Source of the DNA: an uncultured Roseburia sp.
GTDB lineage: Bacteria > Bacillota > Clostridia > Lachnospirales > Lachnospiraceae
NCBI GenBank assembly: GCA_945928585.1
Contig: CAMENQ010000098.1
Span: 1-8,000 of the forward strand
Direction: 5' to 3'
Length of the DNA stretch: 8,000 nt
Both the position numbers and the translations under genes were made by a program. Shown one piece after another: positions 1 through 6,905 of the stretch (positions within the stretch are counted from its first letter, which is position 1; the number at the start of each line of letters is the position of its first letter). The notes beneath the pieces are model-generated. The model had not been told where the DNA came from. It ran no database searches and was given only the letters and a program-made list of their open reading frames with translations.

Positions 1-201
1 CCAGAAAACAATAGGATTATAATCTATGGTTTCTCCGAATATATGGCTGCTTAATTCCTCATCACTAAGCCTTTCATTCCCCTCGTAGGTCACCTTTTCT
101 ATTTTTCGTGTGGCTAGAAAAGCAAAAACTGACAATAATATTATTAGAATAATAAGTATTATATATTTCTTTTTACTTTTCGTTTCTTTCTCCGTCTTCA
201 C
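1..201 (-). CDS. ftsQ: Cell division protein FtsQ/DivIB, N-terminal part (cut by window edge)
   Basis: The first 67 residues of a membrane-anchored division protein are present; the rest lies beyond position 1. Residues 1-12 are a short, lysine-rich cytoplasmic tail, residues 13-30 form one hydrophobic membrane segment, and residues 34-55 (IEKVTYEGNERLSDEELSSH) match the opening strand and helix of a POTRA domain, the extracytoplasmic domain of FtsQ/DivIB. Known family role: scaffold of the divisome together with FtsL and FtsB/DivIC. The start is a GTG at 199-201 lying inside the end of murA, in another frame. A GAGAGG Shine-Dalgarno sequence stands nine bases upstream, and no ATG lies in this frame before the membrane segment. 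The 29-base overlap suggests translational coupling. Identity rests on the POTRA motif plus position after murA in a dcw cluster; catalytic motifs do not exist in this family. Confidence 0.85.
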   Translation of the reverse strand, partial: MKTEKETKSKKKYIILIILIILLSVFAFLATRKIEKVTYEGNERLSDEELSSHIFGETIDYNPIVFW

Positions 202-1465
202 TGATTTCTTCCTCTCTTATGTCTGCTCCAAGACCTTTTAAATCCCTCACTATATTTTCATATCCCCTGTCTATATAGCCGTCATCAAGTATAACCGTTT
301 CTCCCTCTGCCTTAAGACCTGCTATAACAAGTGCTGCTCCTCCTCTTAAATCCATTGCTTTTACCTGGCAACCCTTTAATTTTTCTCTTCCATATATAAT
401 AAGTGTATCCTTACCCTTTATGTTTATGTCTGCACCCAGCTTTTTAAGCTCATCTGCATATGCAAATCTGTTTTCAAATATTTTCTCCTTTACCCTGCTT
501 ACGCCATTTCCATATGCCATTACAGCCACCATAACAGGCTGTACATCTGTCGGAAGCATAGGATATGGTGATGTTTCCATATATGATATATTTTTAATGT
601 TTCCTTTGCTTTTACACACAAGTCCCTTTTCGCCGGATAGCTGTTTAATGCTCATTCCCATTTGGCGAAAGTTCTTTATAACCTCCTCCATATATGACGG
701 ATTTACTCCTAAAAGCTTTATTTTTCCACTACAGACTGCTACAGCCGAAATATATGTGGCTGCTACGATTCTGTCACCACACACTGTATATTCCGTACCA
801 TGAAGCCTTTCTACGCCTTCTATGGTGATAATTTCGCTTCCTGCTCCTCTTATTTTTGCACCCATGCTGTTTAAAAAGGCTGCCAACTCTGATATTTCAG
901 GCTCTCTGGCAGGATTTCGTATGACTGTTTTTCCGTTTGCACATACTGCTGCAAGCATAATATTTTCCGTAGCTCCTACACTTGGAAATGAAAGATTAAT
1001 CTTTCCTCCCTTAAGCTCATCTGTGTATGCAATTATATCCCCGTATTTTTCAAATATCTCCACTCCAAGTTTTGATATTCCTTTTATATGCAGGTCATAA
1101 GGACGTTCGCCTATTTTACAGCCTCCGGGCTTTGTTATTACTATACGCTTTAATCTTCCAAGCATGGCTCCCAAAAAAAGAATACTTGATCTTGTATTTT
1201 TTGTGTACTCAGATGATATCCTTGTATCCTCAACTTTTTTCGGATATACCTCCACCATTCCGTTCATAAAAAACACCTTACAGCCAAGCATTTTTAAAAG
1301 CTTAATAGTCTGTCTTACGTCCTCAATGTCCGGACAATTATTTATTCTGATTTTATCTTCAGTAAGTATCGATGCTGCAAGTATTGGAAGAACAGCATTT
1401 TTTCCTCCCTGTATCTTAATACTTCCTTTTAATCCTGTAGTCTTACTAATCAGGATTTTTTTCAT
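173..1465 (-). CDS. murA: UDP-N-acetylglucosamine 1-carboxyvinyltransferase MurA
   Basis: MurA transfers enolpyruvate from phosphoenolpyruvate to UDP-GlcNAc, the first committed step of peptidoglycan synthesis, in the cytoplasm. The 430 residues fit the family length and cover the whole two-domain EPSP-synthase-like fold. Visible motifs: GGKNAVLPILAA at 20-31 with Lys22 and Asn23 of the substrate site; Arg92 in TRSSILFLGA; the active-site loop PGGCKIGERPYDLH at 113-126 with Cys116, the residue that fosfomycin alkylates in this family; TSPYPMLPTDVQP at 298-310 with the general-base Asp307; DLRGGAALVIAGL at 372-384; and IDRGYENI at 398-405 with Arg400. The ATG is preceded by AGGAG with a 10-base gap. 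It follows ftsW by 33 bases and overlaps ftsQ. Clostridia often carry two MurA copies; this is the one in the dcw cluster. The last dozen residues are a charged tail. Confidence 0.97.
   Translation of the reverse strand: MKKILISKTTGLKGSIKIQGGKNAVLPILAASILTEDKIRINNCPDIEDVRQTIKLLKMLGCKVFFMNGMVEVYPKKVEDTRISSEYTKNTRSSILFLGAMLGRLKRIVITKPGGCKIGERPYDLHIKGISKLGVEIFEKYGDIIAYTDELKGGKINLSFPSVGATENIMLAAVCANGKTVIRNPAREPEISELAAFLNSMGAKIRGAGSEIITIEGVERLHGTEYTVCGDRIVAATYISAVAVCSGKIKLLGVNPSYMEEVIKNFRQMGMSIKQLSGEKGLVCKSKGNIKNISYMETSPYPMLPTDVQPVMVAVMAYGNGVSRVKEKIFENRFAYADELKKLGADINIKGKDTLIIYGREKLKGCQVKAMDLRGGAALVIAGLKAEGETVILDDGYIDRGYENIVRDLKGLGADIREEEISEDGERNEK
211..216 (-). promoter_or_regulatory. Ribosome binding site of ftsQ, inside murA
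   Basis: The minus strand reads GAGAGG nine bases before the GTG at 199-201. It lies within the last codons of murA, so ribosomes finishing murA pass directly over it. It supports the GTG start for ftsQ. Confidence 0.6.
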
Positions 1466-1498
1466 ATAACCGACACTCCTAAATTATTTTTATGTTAA

Positions 1499-2632
1499 CT
1501 ATTCAGTTCTTTCGTATTTGGACACTGACAATACCATTCCCATTTCCACCATAAGAAATAGCATTGATGTTCCTCCATAGCTTATAAATGGAAGCGTAAT
1601 ACCTGTATTTGGTATGGTGTTAGTAACTACTGCTATATTTAATAAAACCTGAATGGCAATATGGCCAAGTACGCCTACAACAATCATTGAACCAACCAAA
1701 TCCCTTGCATTGTTTGCTATTATCATAAATCTCCATATCATAAATGCAAACAGAAGTATTATGGCTATTCCGCCAAAAAGTCCCAGTTCCTCACATATAA
1801 TGGAGAAAATCATATCATTCTGGGCTTCCGGTACATACCCCAGCTTCTGTACACTCTGACCAAGTCCCTTTCCCACAAGTCCTCCTGAGCCTATGGCGTA
1901 AAGTGACTGTATTGTCTGAAATCCTGTTCCGCTTGAATATGCCTCAGGATTCTGCCATGCCTGTATTCTCTCCATTCTGAAGCCTGAACCAAATGCCAGT
2001 ACAAGTGCAAGAAGAACTACCGCCGTCACAGCTATAATAACAAACGGCTTATATTTCGGGCTTGCCACAAAAAGCATAACTACCGCTATTCCTGCAACGA
2101 TTATGGCAGAGCTCATATTTTTTGTAAGAAGAAGAATTAATCCTACCTGTGGCACTGCCAATAAAAACAGCTTTATAATGACAGAAAATCTGTCCAGCTT
2201 CTTTCTCATATTTGTAATGTTTATAGCCAGTATCATTATTATGCCTAACTTTGCAAGTTCTGCCGGCTGAAAGCTTATGGGACCTATGCCTATCCATCTT
2301 GTAGCTCCGTTTGCCGTTATACCAATAGGTGACTTTACAAGCACAAGGCATACTAAAGATGCTATGTAAACAAGAGCCGCAAGCTTTATATATTTGTGAT
2401 AATCCAGCTTTGCCGCCGCAGCCATCACTATAAGTCCAAGTATTGTAGCTAAAATCTGATTTTTTAAATAATATGCTGAGTCACCGAATTTTATTAATGC
2501 ATTATAGGAACTGGTGCTGTAAAGCATAACCAGACCAAAGCACAGAAGGAAAATAATGATAAACAAAAGACTATAATCCATGCTTACCTTTTTACCTGCA
2601 ATTCTTCTCTCGCGCTGACGCTTACCTTTCAT
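1499..2632 (-). CDS. ftsW: SEDS-family peptidoglycan glycosyltransferase, FtsW/SpoVE type
   Basis: An integral membrane protein of 377 residues with about ten hydrophobic segments. SEDS proteins polymerise lipid II into glycan strands and act with a class B PBP. Diagnostic motifs: NGATRWIGIGPISFQPAELAK at about 108-128 (the AxRW and QPSE-type region); GLGQSVQKLGYVPEAQNDMIFS at 256-277, where Asp273 aligns with the catalytic aspartate of the family; IICEELG at 278-284; and NTGITLPFISYGGTS at 342-356. The basic N-terminal tail (residues 1-16) is cytoplasmic. The ATG has AAAGGAG 12 bases upstream; Met18 is a possible internal start but has less support. It sits 22 bases after murD. In Bacillus subtilis the equivalent position holds spoVE, so the protein could serve vegetative division, spore cortex, or both. 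One family motif, PDxGT, is replaced by KNMSS near 171-175. Confidence 0.93.
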   Translation of the reverse strand: MKGKRQRERRIAGKKVSMDYSLLFIIIFLLCFGLVMLYSTSSYNALIKFGDSAYYLKNQILATILGLIVMAAAAKLDYHKYIKLAALVYIASLVCLVLVKSPIGITANGATRWIGIGPISFQPAELAKLGIIMILAINITNMRKKLDRFSVIIKLFLLAVPQVGLILLLTKNMSSAIIVAGIAVVMLFVASPKYKPFVIIAVTAVVLLALVLAFGSGFRMERIQAWQNPEAYSSGTGFQTIQSLYAIGSGGLVGKGLGQSVQKLGYVPEAQNDMIFSIICEELGLFGGIAIILLFAFMIWRFMIIANNARDLVGSMIVVGVLGHIAIQVLLNIAVVTNTIPNTGITLPFISYGGTSMLFLMVEMGMVLSVSKYERTE

Positions 2633-2654
2633 CTGACAAAAACGCTCCTTTCAC

Positions 2655-4034
2655 TTATCCCTTAAGAGCTCTCACATAGTCTTTAAATAATTTTCCTCTC
2701 TCCTCATAGCTTTTAAACATATCCCAGCTTGCACATGCCGGAGACAAAAGAACAGTTTCCCCTTCCTTGGCATTTTCTGCTGCCGTTTCCACGGCTTCCT
2801 TAAGACTTTCAGTCATAATGATATTTGTAAAGCCATGCTTTCTTGCCGTTTCTGCTATTTTGTCCTTTGTTTTTCCAAGAAGGACAAGACATTTTATTTT
2901 ATCTCCAAACGCCTCTACCCAGTCATCATACTCTGAGCCTTTATCGTAGCCTCCTGCTATTAGGACTGTCTTTCTGTCCATAGCTTCAAGTGCCTTCTTT
3001 GATGCATCTGTGTTTGTTCCCTTTGAATCATTATAATAAATAACACCGTTTATTGTATCAACATATTCTATCCTGTGTTCTATGGCATCAAAGTTCTTAA
3101 TTACATCCAGATATACGTCAGAAGGTACTCCTGCTGCCTCTGACATGGCTATGGCTGCCATAACATTTTCTGCATTATGGATACCTACAAGCTTCATCTG
3201 CGATGTATTCATAAGGAATACTTCTTTTCCATTTTCTGCCAGATATATGTCTCCCTTTTCATCGCAATATACGCCATCAGAAAGCTTATGCCTGCTGCTG
3301 AAAAATACCGGTCTGCACTTTAAGCTTTTGGCATATTCCTTAAGTCTTTCATCTTCATAATTTAATACACATACCTGCTCCTCTGTCTGATTTTTACATA
3401 TGCTCATTTTAACATCACTGTAGCACTCCATGGTATGATGTCTGTTCAAGTGGTCTGGCGTAATATTTAATACTGCCGAAACATCAGGATGAAATTCATC
3501 AATAGTCTCAAGCTGAAAACTGCTTATTTCTGCTACTGTTATAGACTCATCATCTGTCTTATCTGCCATAAGTGTATACGGTGTTCCTATGTTTCCCACT
3601 ACAAATGCTTTTCCACAGTATTTTTCCATAATAGCTCCCGTAAGTGCAGTTGTGGTAGTTTTACCGTTTGTGCCTGTTATTCCAATAAGCTTTCCCCTTC
3701 CGCATCTGTATGCAAGTTCTATCTCTCCCCATATAGTTTTTCCAAGTTCCTTTAAAAGCTTTGCAAACGGCACCTCCAATGATATGCCGGGACTTATTAC
3801 GCATATATCTGTAGCTTCTGCCGCTTCTTTTGAAAGTTCGCCTAATATTATCTCTATTTCTTCAGGTTTTTTTACTCCTGTATTTTTCATTTTTTCTATA
3901 AGCTCTGACTTTTCAAGCTTATCATTTCCATCATAAAGCACAACATATGCTCCTGCGTCCCTTAAAAGCTTAACAGCTCCTATTCCGCTTATGCCGGCTC
4001 CTGCCACCAAATATTTCTTTTCCTGTAAATCCAT
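2655..4034 (-). CDS. murD: UDP-N-acetylmuramoyl-L-alanine--D-glutamate ligase MurD
   Basis: MurD is the cytoplasmic ATP-dependent ligase that adds D-Glu to UDP-MurNAc-L-Ala. From the ATG at 4034 the product is 459 residues, normal for the family. Domain 1 is Rossmann-like with AGAGISGIGA at 11-20. The central ATPase domain has the P-loop GITGTNGKTTTT at 118-129, EISSFQLE at 169-176, NITPDHLNRH at 190-199, and YSDVKMSI with Lys209 aligning with the lysine carbamylated in MurD. The C-terminal domain has YYNDSKGTNTDA at 333-344, VLIAGGYDKGS at 357-367, and LLSPACASWDMFKSYEERG at 429-447. I chose this ATG because the binding sequence lies directly before it; reading back in frame gives a TTG and an ATG inside mraY, but the Shine-Dalgarno is downstream of both. 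It is 19 bases after mraY and 22 before ftsW. Confidence 0.96.
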   Translation of the reverse strand: MDLQEKKYLVAGAGISGIGAVKLLRDAGAYVVLYDGNDKLEKSELIEKMKNTGVKKPEEIEIILGELSKEAAEATDICVISPGISLEVPFAKLLKELGKTIWGEIELAYRCGRGKLIGITGTNGKTTTTALTGAIMEKYCGKAFVVGNIGTPYTLMADKTDDESITVAEISSFQLETIDEFHPDVSAVLNITPDHLNRHHTMECYSDVKMSICKNQTEEQVCVLNYEDERLKEYAKSLKCRPVFFSSRHKLSDGVYCDEKGDIYLAENGKEVFLMNTSQMKLVGIHNAENVMAAIAMSEAAGVPSDVYLDVIKNFDAIEHRIEYVDTINGVIYYNDSKGTNTDASKKALEAMDRKTVLIAGGYDKGSEYDDWVEAFGDKIKCLVLLGKTKDKIAETARKHGFTNIIMTESLKEAVETAAENAKEGETVLLSPACASWDMFKSYEERGKLFKDYVRALKG

Positions 4035-4040
4035 ACTAAT

Positions 4041-4053
4041 CCCTATGTCCTTT
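4041..4053 (-). promoter_or_regulatory. Ribosome binding site that sets the murD start
   Basis: Between the mraY stop and the murD ATG the minus strand reads AAAGGA (13 bases from the ATG) and then AGGG (6 bases from the ATG). Both lie downstream of the possible in-frame upstream starts within mraY, which favours the ATG at 4032-4034. Confidence 0.6.
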
Positions 4054-5010
4054 CTATATAGCATATAGTGCAATAAGGCACAATATGGTCGTCACCACAG
4101 AAAATACTGCCACTATTCTTGTCTCCGACCATCCACACAATTCAAAATGATGATGTATGGGTGCCATTTTAAATATTCTCTTTCCTCCTGACAGCTTAAA
4201 ATATACCACCTGAATTATAACTGATAAAACTTCTGCAAAATAAATAAAACCAACGATAAGTATAAACAGAGGCATTTTCAGCATAATGGCAAGAGATGCC
4301 ACAAATCCTCCCAGTGCAAGTGACCCTGTGTCTCCCATAAAAACCTTTGCAGGATAAACATTAAACAAAAGGAATCCCAGAAGACTTCCTACTACTGCAC
4401 AGGATATAAGCTCCATTCCGCTTCCGGATGTCATAGCCATAATTGTAAAAAAAACAGCAATAATTACAGTCACTCCACTGGCAAGCCCATCAAGTCCGTC
4501 AGTAAAATTCGCTCCATTTACCGTTCCTATAATAACAAGCATAGTAAACGGTATAAAAGCGTCTCCAAGCTCCAATAACTTTCCGTCACCAAATGGTATA
4601 TAAACGCCTGTTCCAATATCCGTATAGTGAACTAAATAGTATGAGAATACAGCCGCCACCATAATCTGTAAAAGCAGCTTCTGCCAGCTTTTAAGTCCAA
4701 GATTACGTTTCATTACCACTTTAATATAATCATCAAAAAAACCAATCATTCCAAAGCCTAAAATAACAAACAATATGGGGACTATCCCTTTATGAAGTTT
4801 TATAAAGGGTATACATGTAATCACTATGGATGCCAGTATAATTAAGCCTCCCATGGTAGGTGTGCCGGTTTTCTTTATATGTCTTTTCGGTCCTTCCTTT
4901 CTTACATACTGACCAAATTTAAGTCTCTGTAAAAACGGAATAACTATCGGACACAGAAAAACACTTATGGCAAATGAAATAACTATGCTTAAAATAACCT
5001 CTTTACTCAT
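4054..5010 (-). CDS. mraY: Phospho-N-acetylmuramoyl-pentapeptide-transferase MraY
   Basis: MraY joins UDP-MurNAc-pentapeptide to undecaprenyl phosphate at the inner face of the membrane, giving lipid I. The 318 residues, with about ten membrane segments, fit the shorter Gram-positive form. Motifs in order: KKTGTPTMGGLI at 46-57; FFDDYIKV at 91-98 with Asp93 and Asp94; NGANFTDGLDGLASG at 165-179 with Asn168, Asp171 and Asp174; FMGDTGSLALGG at 224-235 with the catalytic Asp227; and APIHHHFELCGWSE at 283-296, the histidine triplet that marks MraY against other members of its superfamily. The ATG has GGGAG nine bases upstream. It follows the second PBP by 75 bases, with a possible promoter in the gap. 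In most dcw clusters murE and/or murF would separate it from the PBP; neither is here. Confidence 0.97.
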   Translation of the reverse strand: MSKEVILSIVISFAISVFLCPIVIPFLQRLKFGQYVRKEGPKRHIKKTGTPTMGGLIILASIVITCIPFIKLHKGIVPILFVILGFGMIGFFDDYIKVVMKRNLGLKSWQKLLLQIMVAAVFSYYLVHYTDIGTGVYIPFGDGKLLELGDAFIPFTMLVIIGTVNGANFTDGLDGLASGVTVIIAVFFTIMAMTSGSGMELISCAVVGSLLGFLLFNVYPAKVFMGDTGSLALGGFVASLAIMLKMPLFILIVGFIYFAEVLSVIIQVVYFKLSGGKRIFKMAPIHHHFELCGWSETRIVAVFSVVTTILCLIALYAI

Positions 5011-5026
5011 TACTATTTACTCCCAT

Positions 5027-5055
5027 AGTATAATATTTTTTTTACTATTTATCAA
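5027..5055 (-). promoter_or_regulatory. Candidate housekeeping promoter before mraY
   Basis: The minus strand has TTGATA (5055-5050), exactly 17 bases, then TATACT (5032-5027). Each hexamer is one base from the SigA consensus and the spacing is optimal. It lies in the 75-base gap between the PBP and mraY, the widest gap in the window. Against it: the gap is very AT-rich, so a chance match is possible, and the predicted start of transcription, seven bases after the second hexamer, would fall at the end of the GGGAG ribosome binding site and leave only about ten untranslated bases. Confidence 0.35.
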
Positions 5056-5085
5056 TTACTTAATGAAAATTTACTCTTTTAATGT

Positions 5086-6858
5086 TTAATTTCCCGTTTC
5101 ATCCGTACCTGTATCTTCCACTCCCTTTATACCAAGATAAGGCAGTATATTTTCATACAGCCCTGCTATAACCGGAGCTGCTACTGTACCTCCATAATAT
5201 ATTCCTACAGGCTCATCAATTATACATATTGCTATAATGTCAGGATCTTCTGCCGGAGCAAATCCTATATATGAGGATATATATTTTCCACTTCCTCTTG
5301 GAAGTTTTTCTGATGTAGCTGTCTTTCCGCCTATATTGTAGCCTTCCACCTGACCGTTTTTTCCTCCGCCTTCAGCCACTACCATATTAAGTATATATTT
5401 CATTTTTTCCGAGGTATCCTTTGATATAACCCCCTCCACCACAGGATAAGTAAATTCTTCCGTCAGATTACCCTCATCATCTGCCAGACCGACTGCAAAA
5501 TGGGGTGTCACAAGATTGCCTCCGTTTATAACTCCGCTCACTGCCCTTAGAAGCTGCATTGGCGTTATCTGAAATGACTGTCCGAAGGACATTGTGGCAA
5601 GTTCTACCTGACCTACATTTTCAAGCTTATGAATAATGGTTCCTGCTTCTCCCGGAAGGTCTACTCCCGTTTTCTCCATAAGTCCAAGGTTTTTCATATT
5701 TTCAAAGTATCTCTCCGATCCTACTCTGAGTCCTACCTCCATAAACACAGGGTTACACGAATTCATTGTTGCCTGCACGAAGGTCTCTGTTCCGTGGCCT
5801 GCTATTTTATGACATTTTATTCTTCTATCCTCTACTATTTTGTATCCGGGGCAATTAAAGGTACTGTCTAAAGAAACCACGCCATACTCCAGTCCTGCCG
5901 TAGCCGTCACTATCTTAAATGTAGAACCGGGCTCATAGGTGTCATTTATGCTTTGGTTTCTCCACATTTTATTAAGTAAATTCTGATATTCCTCATCTGA
6001 CACATCCGCCGTAAGTTCATAGTTCAAAATGTATGGATCATTCAAGTCAAACTCAGGTGCATTTACCATACAATATATTTCTCCGTTTTTAGGGTTCATG
6101 GCGATTATGGATACATAATTTGCCTGTTTTTCTTCTAACACCTTATATGCCGCCTGCTCTGCATATTTTTGTATATTAACGTCAATAGAGAGCTTAAGAT
6201 TCTGCCCCGGTATTGCCTCCACTCTGTTTTCCACCACATAATCCAGTTCAACTCCCCTTGCATCTGTCATCGTAAGTATTTCTCCATCTGTCCCCTTAAG
6301 ATACTCTTCATATTCTACCTCGAGTCCTATTATTCCCTGATTATCGGCTCCGGTAAATCCAAGTACCTTAGAAGCAAGGCTTCCGTATGGATAATATCTC
6401 TTATAATCCTCATCCACCTTAACTCCATCTAAATCATACTCTCTTATTTTATCACCAATTTCCTTTGAAACGTTTGATTTGATTTTTTCTCTTGAACTTA
6501 CCTTTTCCACTTTTTTTCTTACTGTGTCCTGACTGATTCCAAGTTCCTCCGATAGAACCTGTATCACAGTTTCAGGCTCAGTAATCTGGCTGTGTATAAC
6601 AGATACCGTACACACTGTACTGTTTGATGCTATGACAGTCCCGTTTACATCATATATTTTCCCTCTTGCCGCCTTTATCTGCCTTTCTCTCTCATGAAGC
6701 TTAACAGCCTCATCATTATAGTGCTCTGACATATATATCATAAGATACGCCAGTCTGCCTATAAGCACCATTACAATTATTAATATACCAATAATAAATA
6801 TAAACAGTTTTTTTCTTTGGTAAACAAAACTTTTATCCAATTCAAAATAAAACCTCAC
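5086..6858 (-). CDS. Class B penicillin-binding protein, SpoVD/PBP2-like, with KTA instead of KTG
   Basis: A transpeptidase of 590 residues that crosslinks peptidoglycan with a SEDS partner. Residues 1-17 are cytoplasmic, 18-41 a membrane anchor, and ARGKIYDVNGTVIASN at 64-79 opens the PBP dimerisation domain. The transpeptidase domain runs from about 245 to 575: EPGSTFK with nucleophile Ser312 and Lys315, SCN at 367-369, and GGKTATSEK at 510-518, where KTG is changed to KTA. Cys336 and Cys349 flank a loop. The end lacks a PASTA domain, which Bacillus SpoVD carries, and stops 15 residues after ILPYLGI. The start is uncertain: an in-frame stop lies three codons upstream of the GTG at 6858, so the start is that GTG or a TTG at 6838-6840 (codon 7). 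The GTG lies inside a hairpin arm. It is a paralogue of the upstream PBP (shared MWRN, EPGSTFK, LPGEA, SFGQSF, SEKLPRG). Confidence 0.93.
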   Translation of the reverse strand: MRFYFELDKSFVYQRKKLFIFIIGILIIVMVLIGRLAYLMIYMSEHYNDEAVKLHERERQIKAARGKIYDVNGTVIASNSTVCTVSVIHSQITEPETVIQVLSEELGISQDTVRKKVEKVSSREKIKSNVSKEIGDKIREYDLDGVKVDEDYKRYYPYGSLASKVLGFTGADNQGIIGLEVEYEEYLKGTDGEILTMTDARGVELDYVVENRVEAIPGQNLKLSIDVNIQKYAEQAAYKVLEEKQANYVSIIAMNPKNGEIYCMVNAPEFDLNDPYILNYELTADVSDEEYQNLLNKMWRNQSINDTYEPGSTFKIVTATAGLEYGVVSLDSTFNCPGYKIVEDRRIKCHKIAGHGTETFVQATMNSCNPVFMEVGLRVGSERYFENMKNLGLMEKTGVDLPGEAGTIIHKLENVGQVELATMSFGQSFQITPMQLLRAVSGVINGGNLVTPHFAVGLADDEGNLTEEFTYPVVEGVISKDTSEKMKYILNMVVAEGGGKNGQVEGYNIGGKTATSEKLPRGSGKYISSYIGFAPAEDPDIIAICIIDEPVGIYYGGTVAAPVIAGLYENILPYLGIKGVEDTGTDETGN

Positions 6859-6900
6859 AAAGGATTATCAATACTAATGTATTACTCCTTTTGTGAGGTT
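6844..6900 (-). terminator. Terminator-like hairpin spanning the ribosome binding site and start of the second PBP
   Basis: On the minus strand the arm AACCTCACAAAAGGA (6900-6886) pairs with TCCTTTGTGAGGTT (6864-6851): 14 base pairs with one bulged A. The intervening 21 bases can form an inner stem, TAATAC with GTATTG (one G-U pair), around an ATTA loop. The second arm runs straight into TTTTATTTT (6852-6844). This has the form of an intrinsic terminator or attenuator. It begins five bases after the stop codon of the upstream PBP. Unusually, the left arm contains the Shine-Dalgarno sequence and the right arm contains the GTG start of the downstream PBP, so folding would also block translation. 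Whether it terminates transcription, controls translation, or both cannot be told from sequence alone. Confidence 0.7.
6885..6892 (-). promoter_or_regulatory. Shine-Dalgarno sequence within the hairpin
   Basis: AAAAGGAG on the minus strand is a strong ribosome binding sequence, but 26 bases separate it from the GTG at 6856-6858. If only the inner 6-base-pair stem (6884-6869) folds, the effective distance falls to ten bases. Most of it is paired when the full hairpin forms. Confidence 0.5.
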
Positions 6901-6905
6901 ATAAC

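Noticed and set aside
420..1469. Several plus-strand open frames of 80 to 127 codons across murA, with similar ones opposite ftsW, murD and the PBPs
   Set aside because: They lie antisense to well-conserved genes, have no family motifs, and are rich in Ser, Phe, Ile and Leu as expected from the complement of the real coding frame.
2049..2351. Minus-strand open frame of 100 codons within ftsW
   Set aside because: It is an out-of-frame reading of ftsW with no recognisable motif; the true frame carries clear SEDS motifs.
4035..4073. Upstream extension of murD by 13 codons into the end of mraY
   Set aside because: It needs a TTG or an ATG without a Shine-Dalgarno sequence, whereas AAAGGA and AGGG lie just before the ATG at 4034, and the MurD fold begins right after that ATG.
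4447..4454. Run of eight T on the minus strand within mraY as a frameshift site
   Set aside because: The mraY frame is intact through all motifs, and I see no stimulatory structure or alternative frame of use.
6844..6905. The hairpin as a terminator for plus-strand transcription
   Set aside because: No plus-strand gene ends here, and the plus-strand sequence after the stem lacks a T-rich tract.
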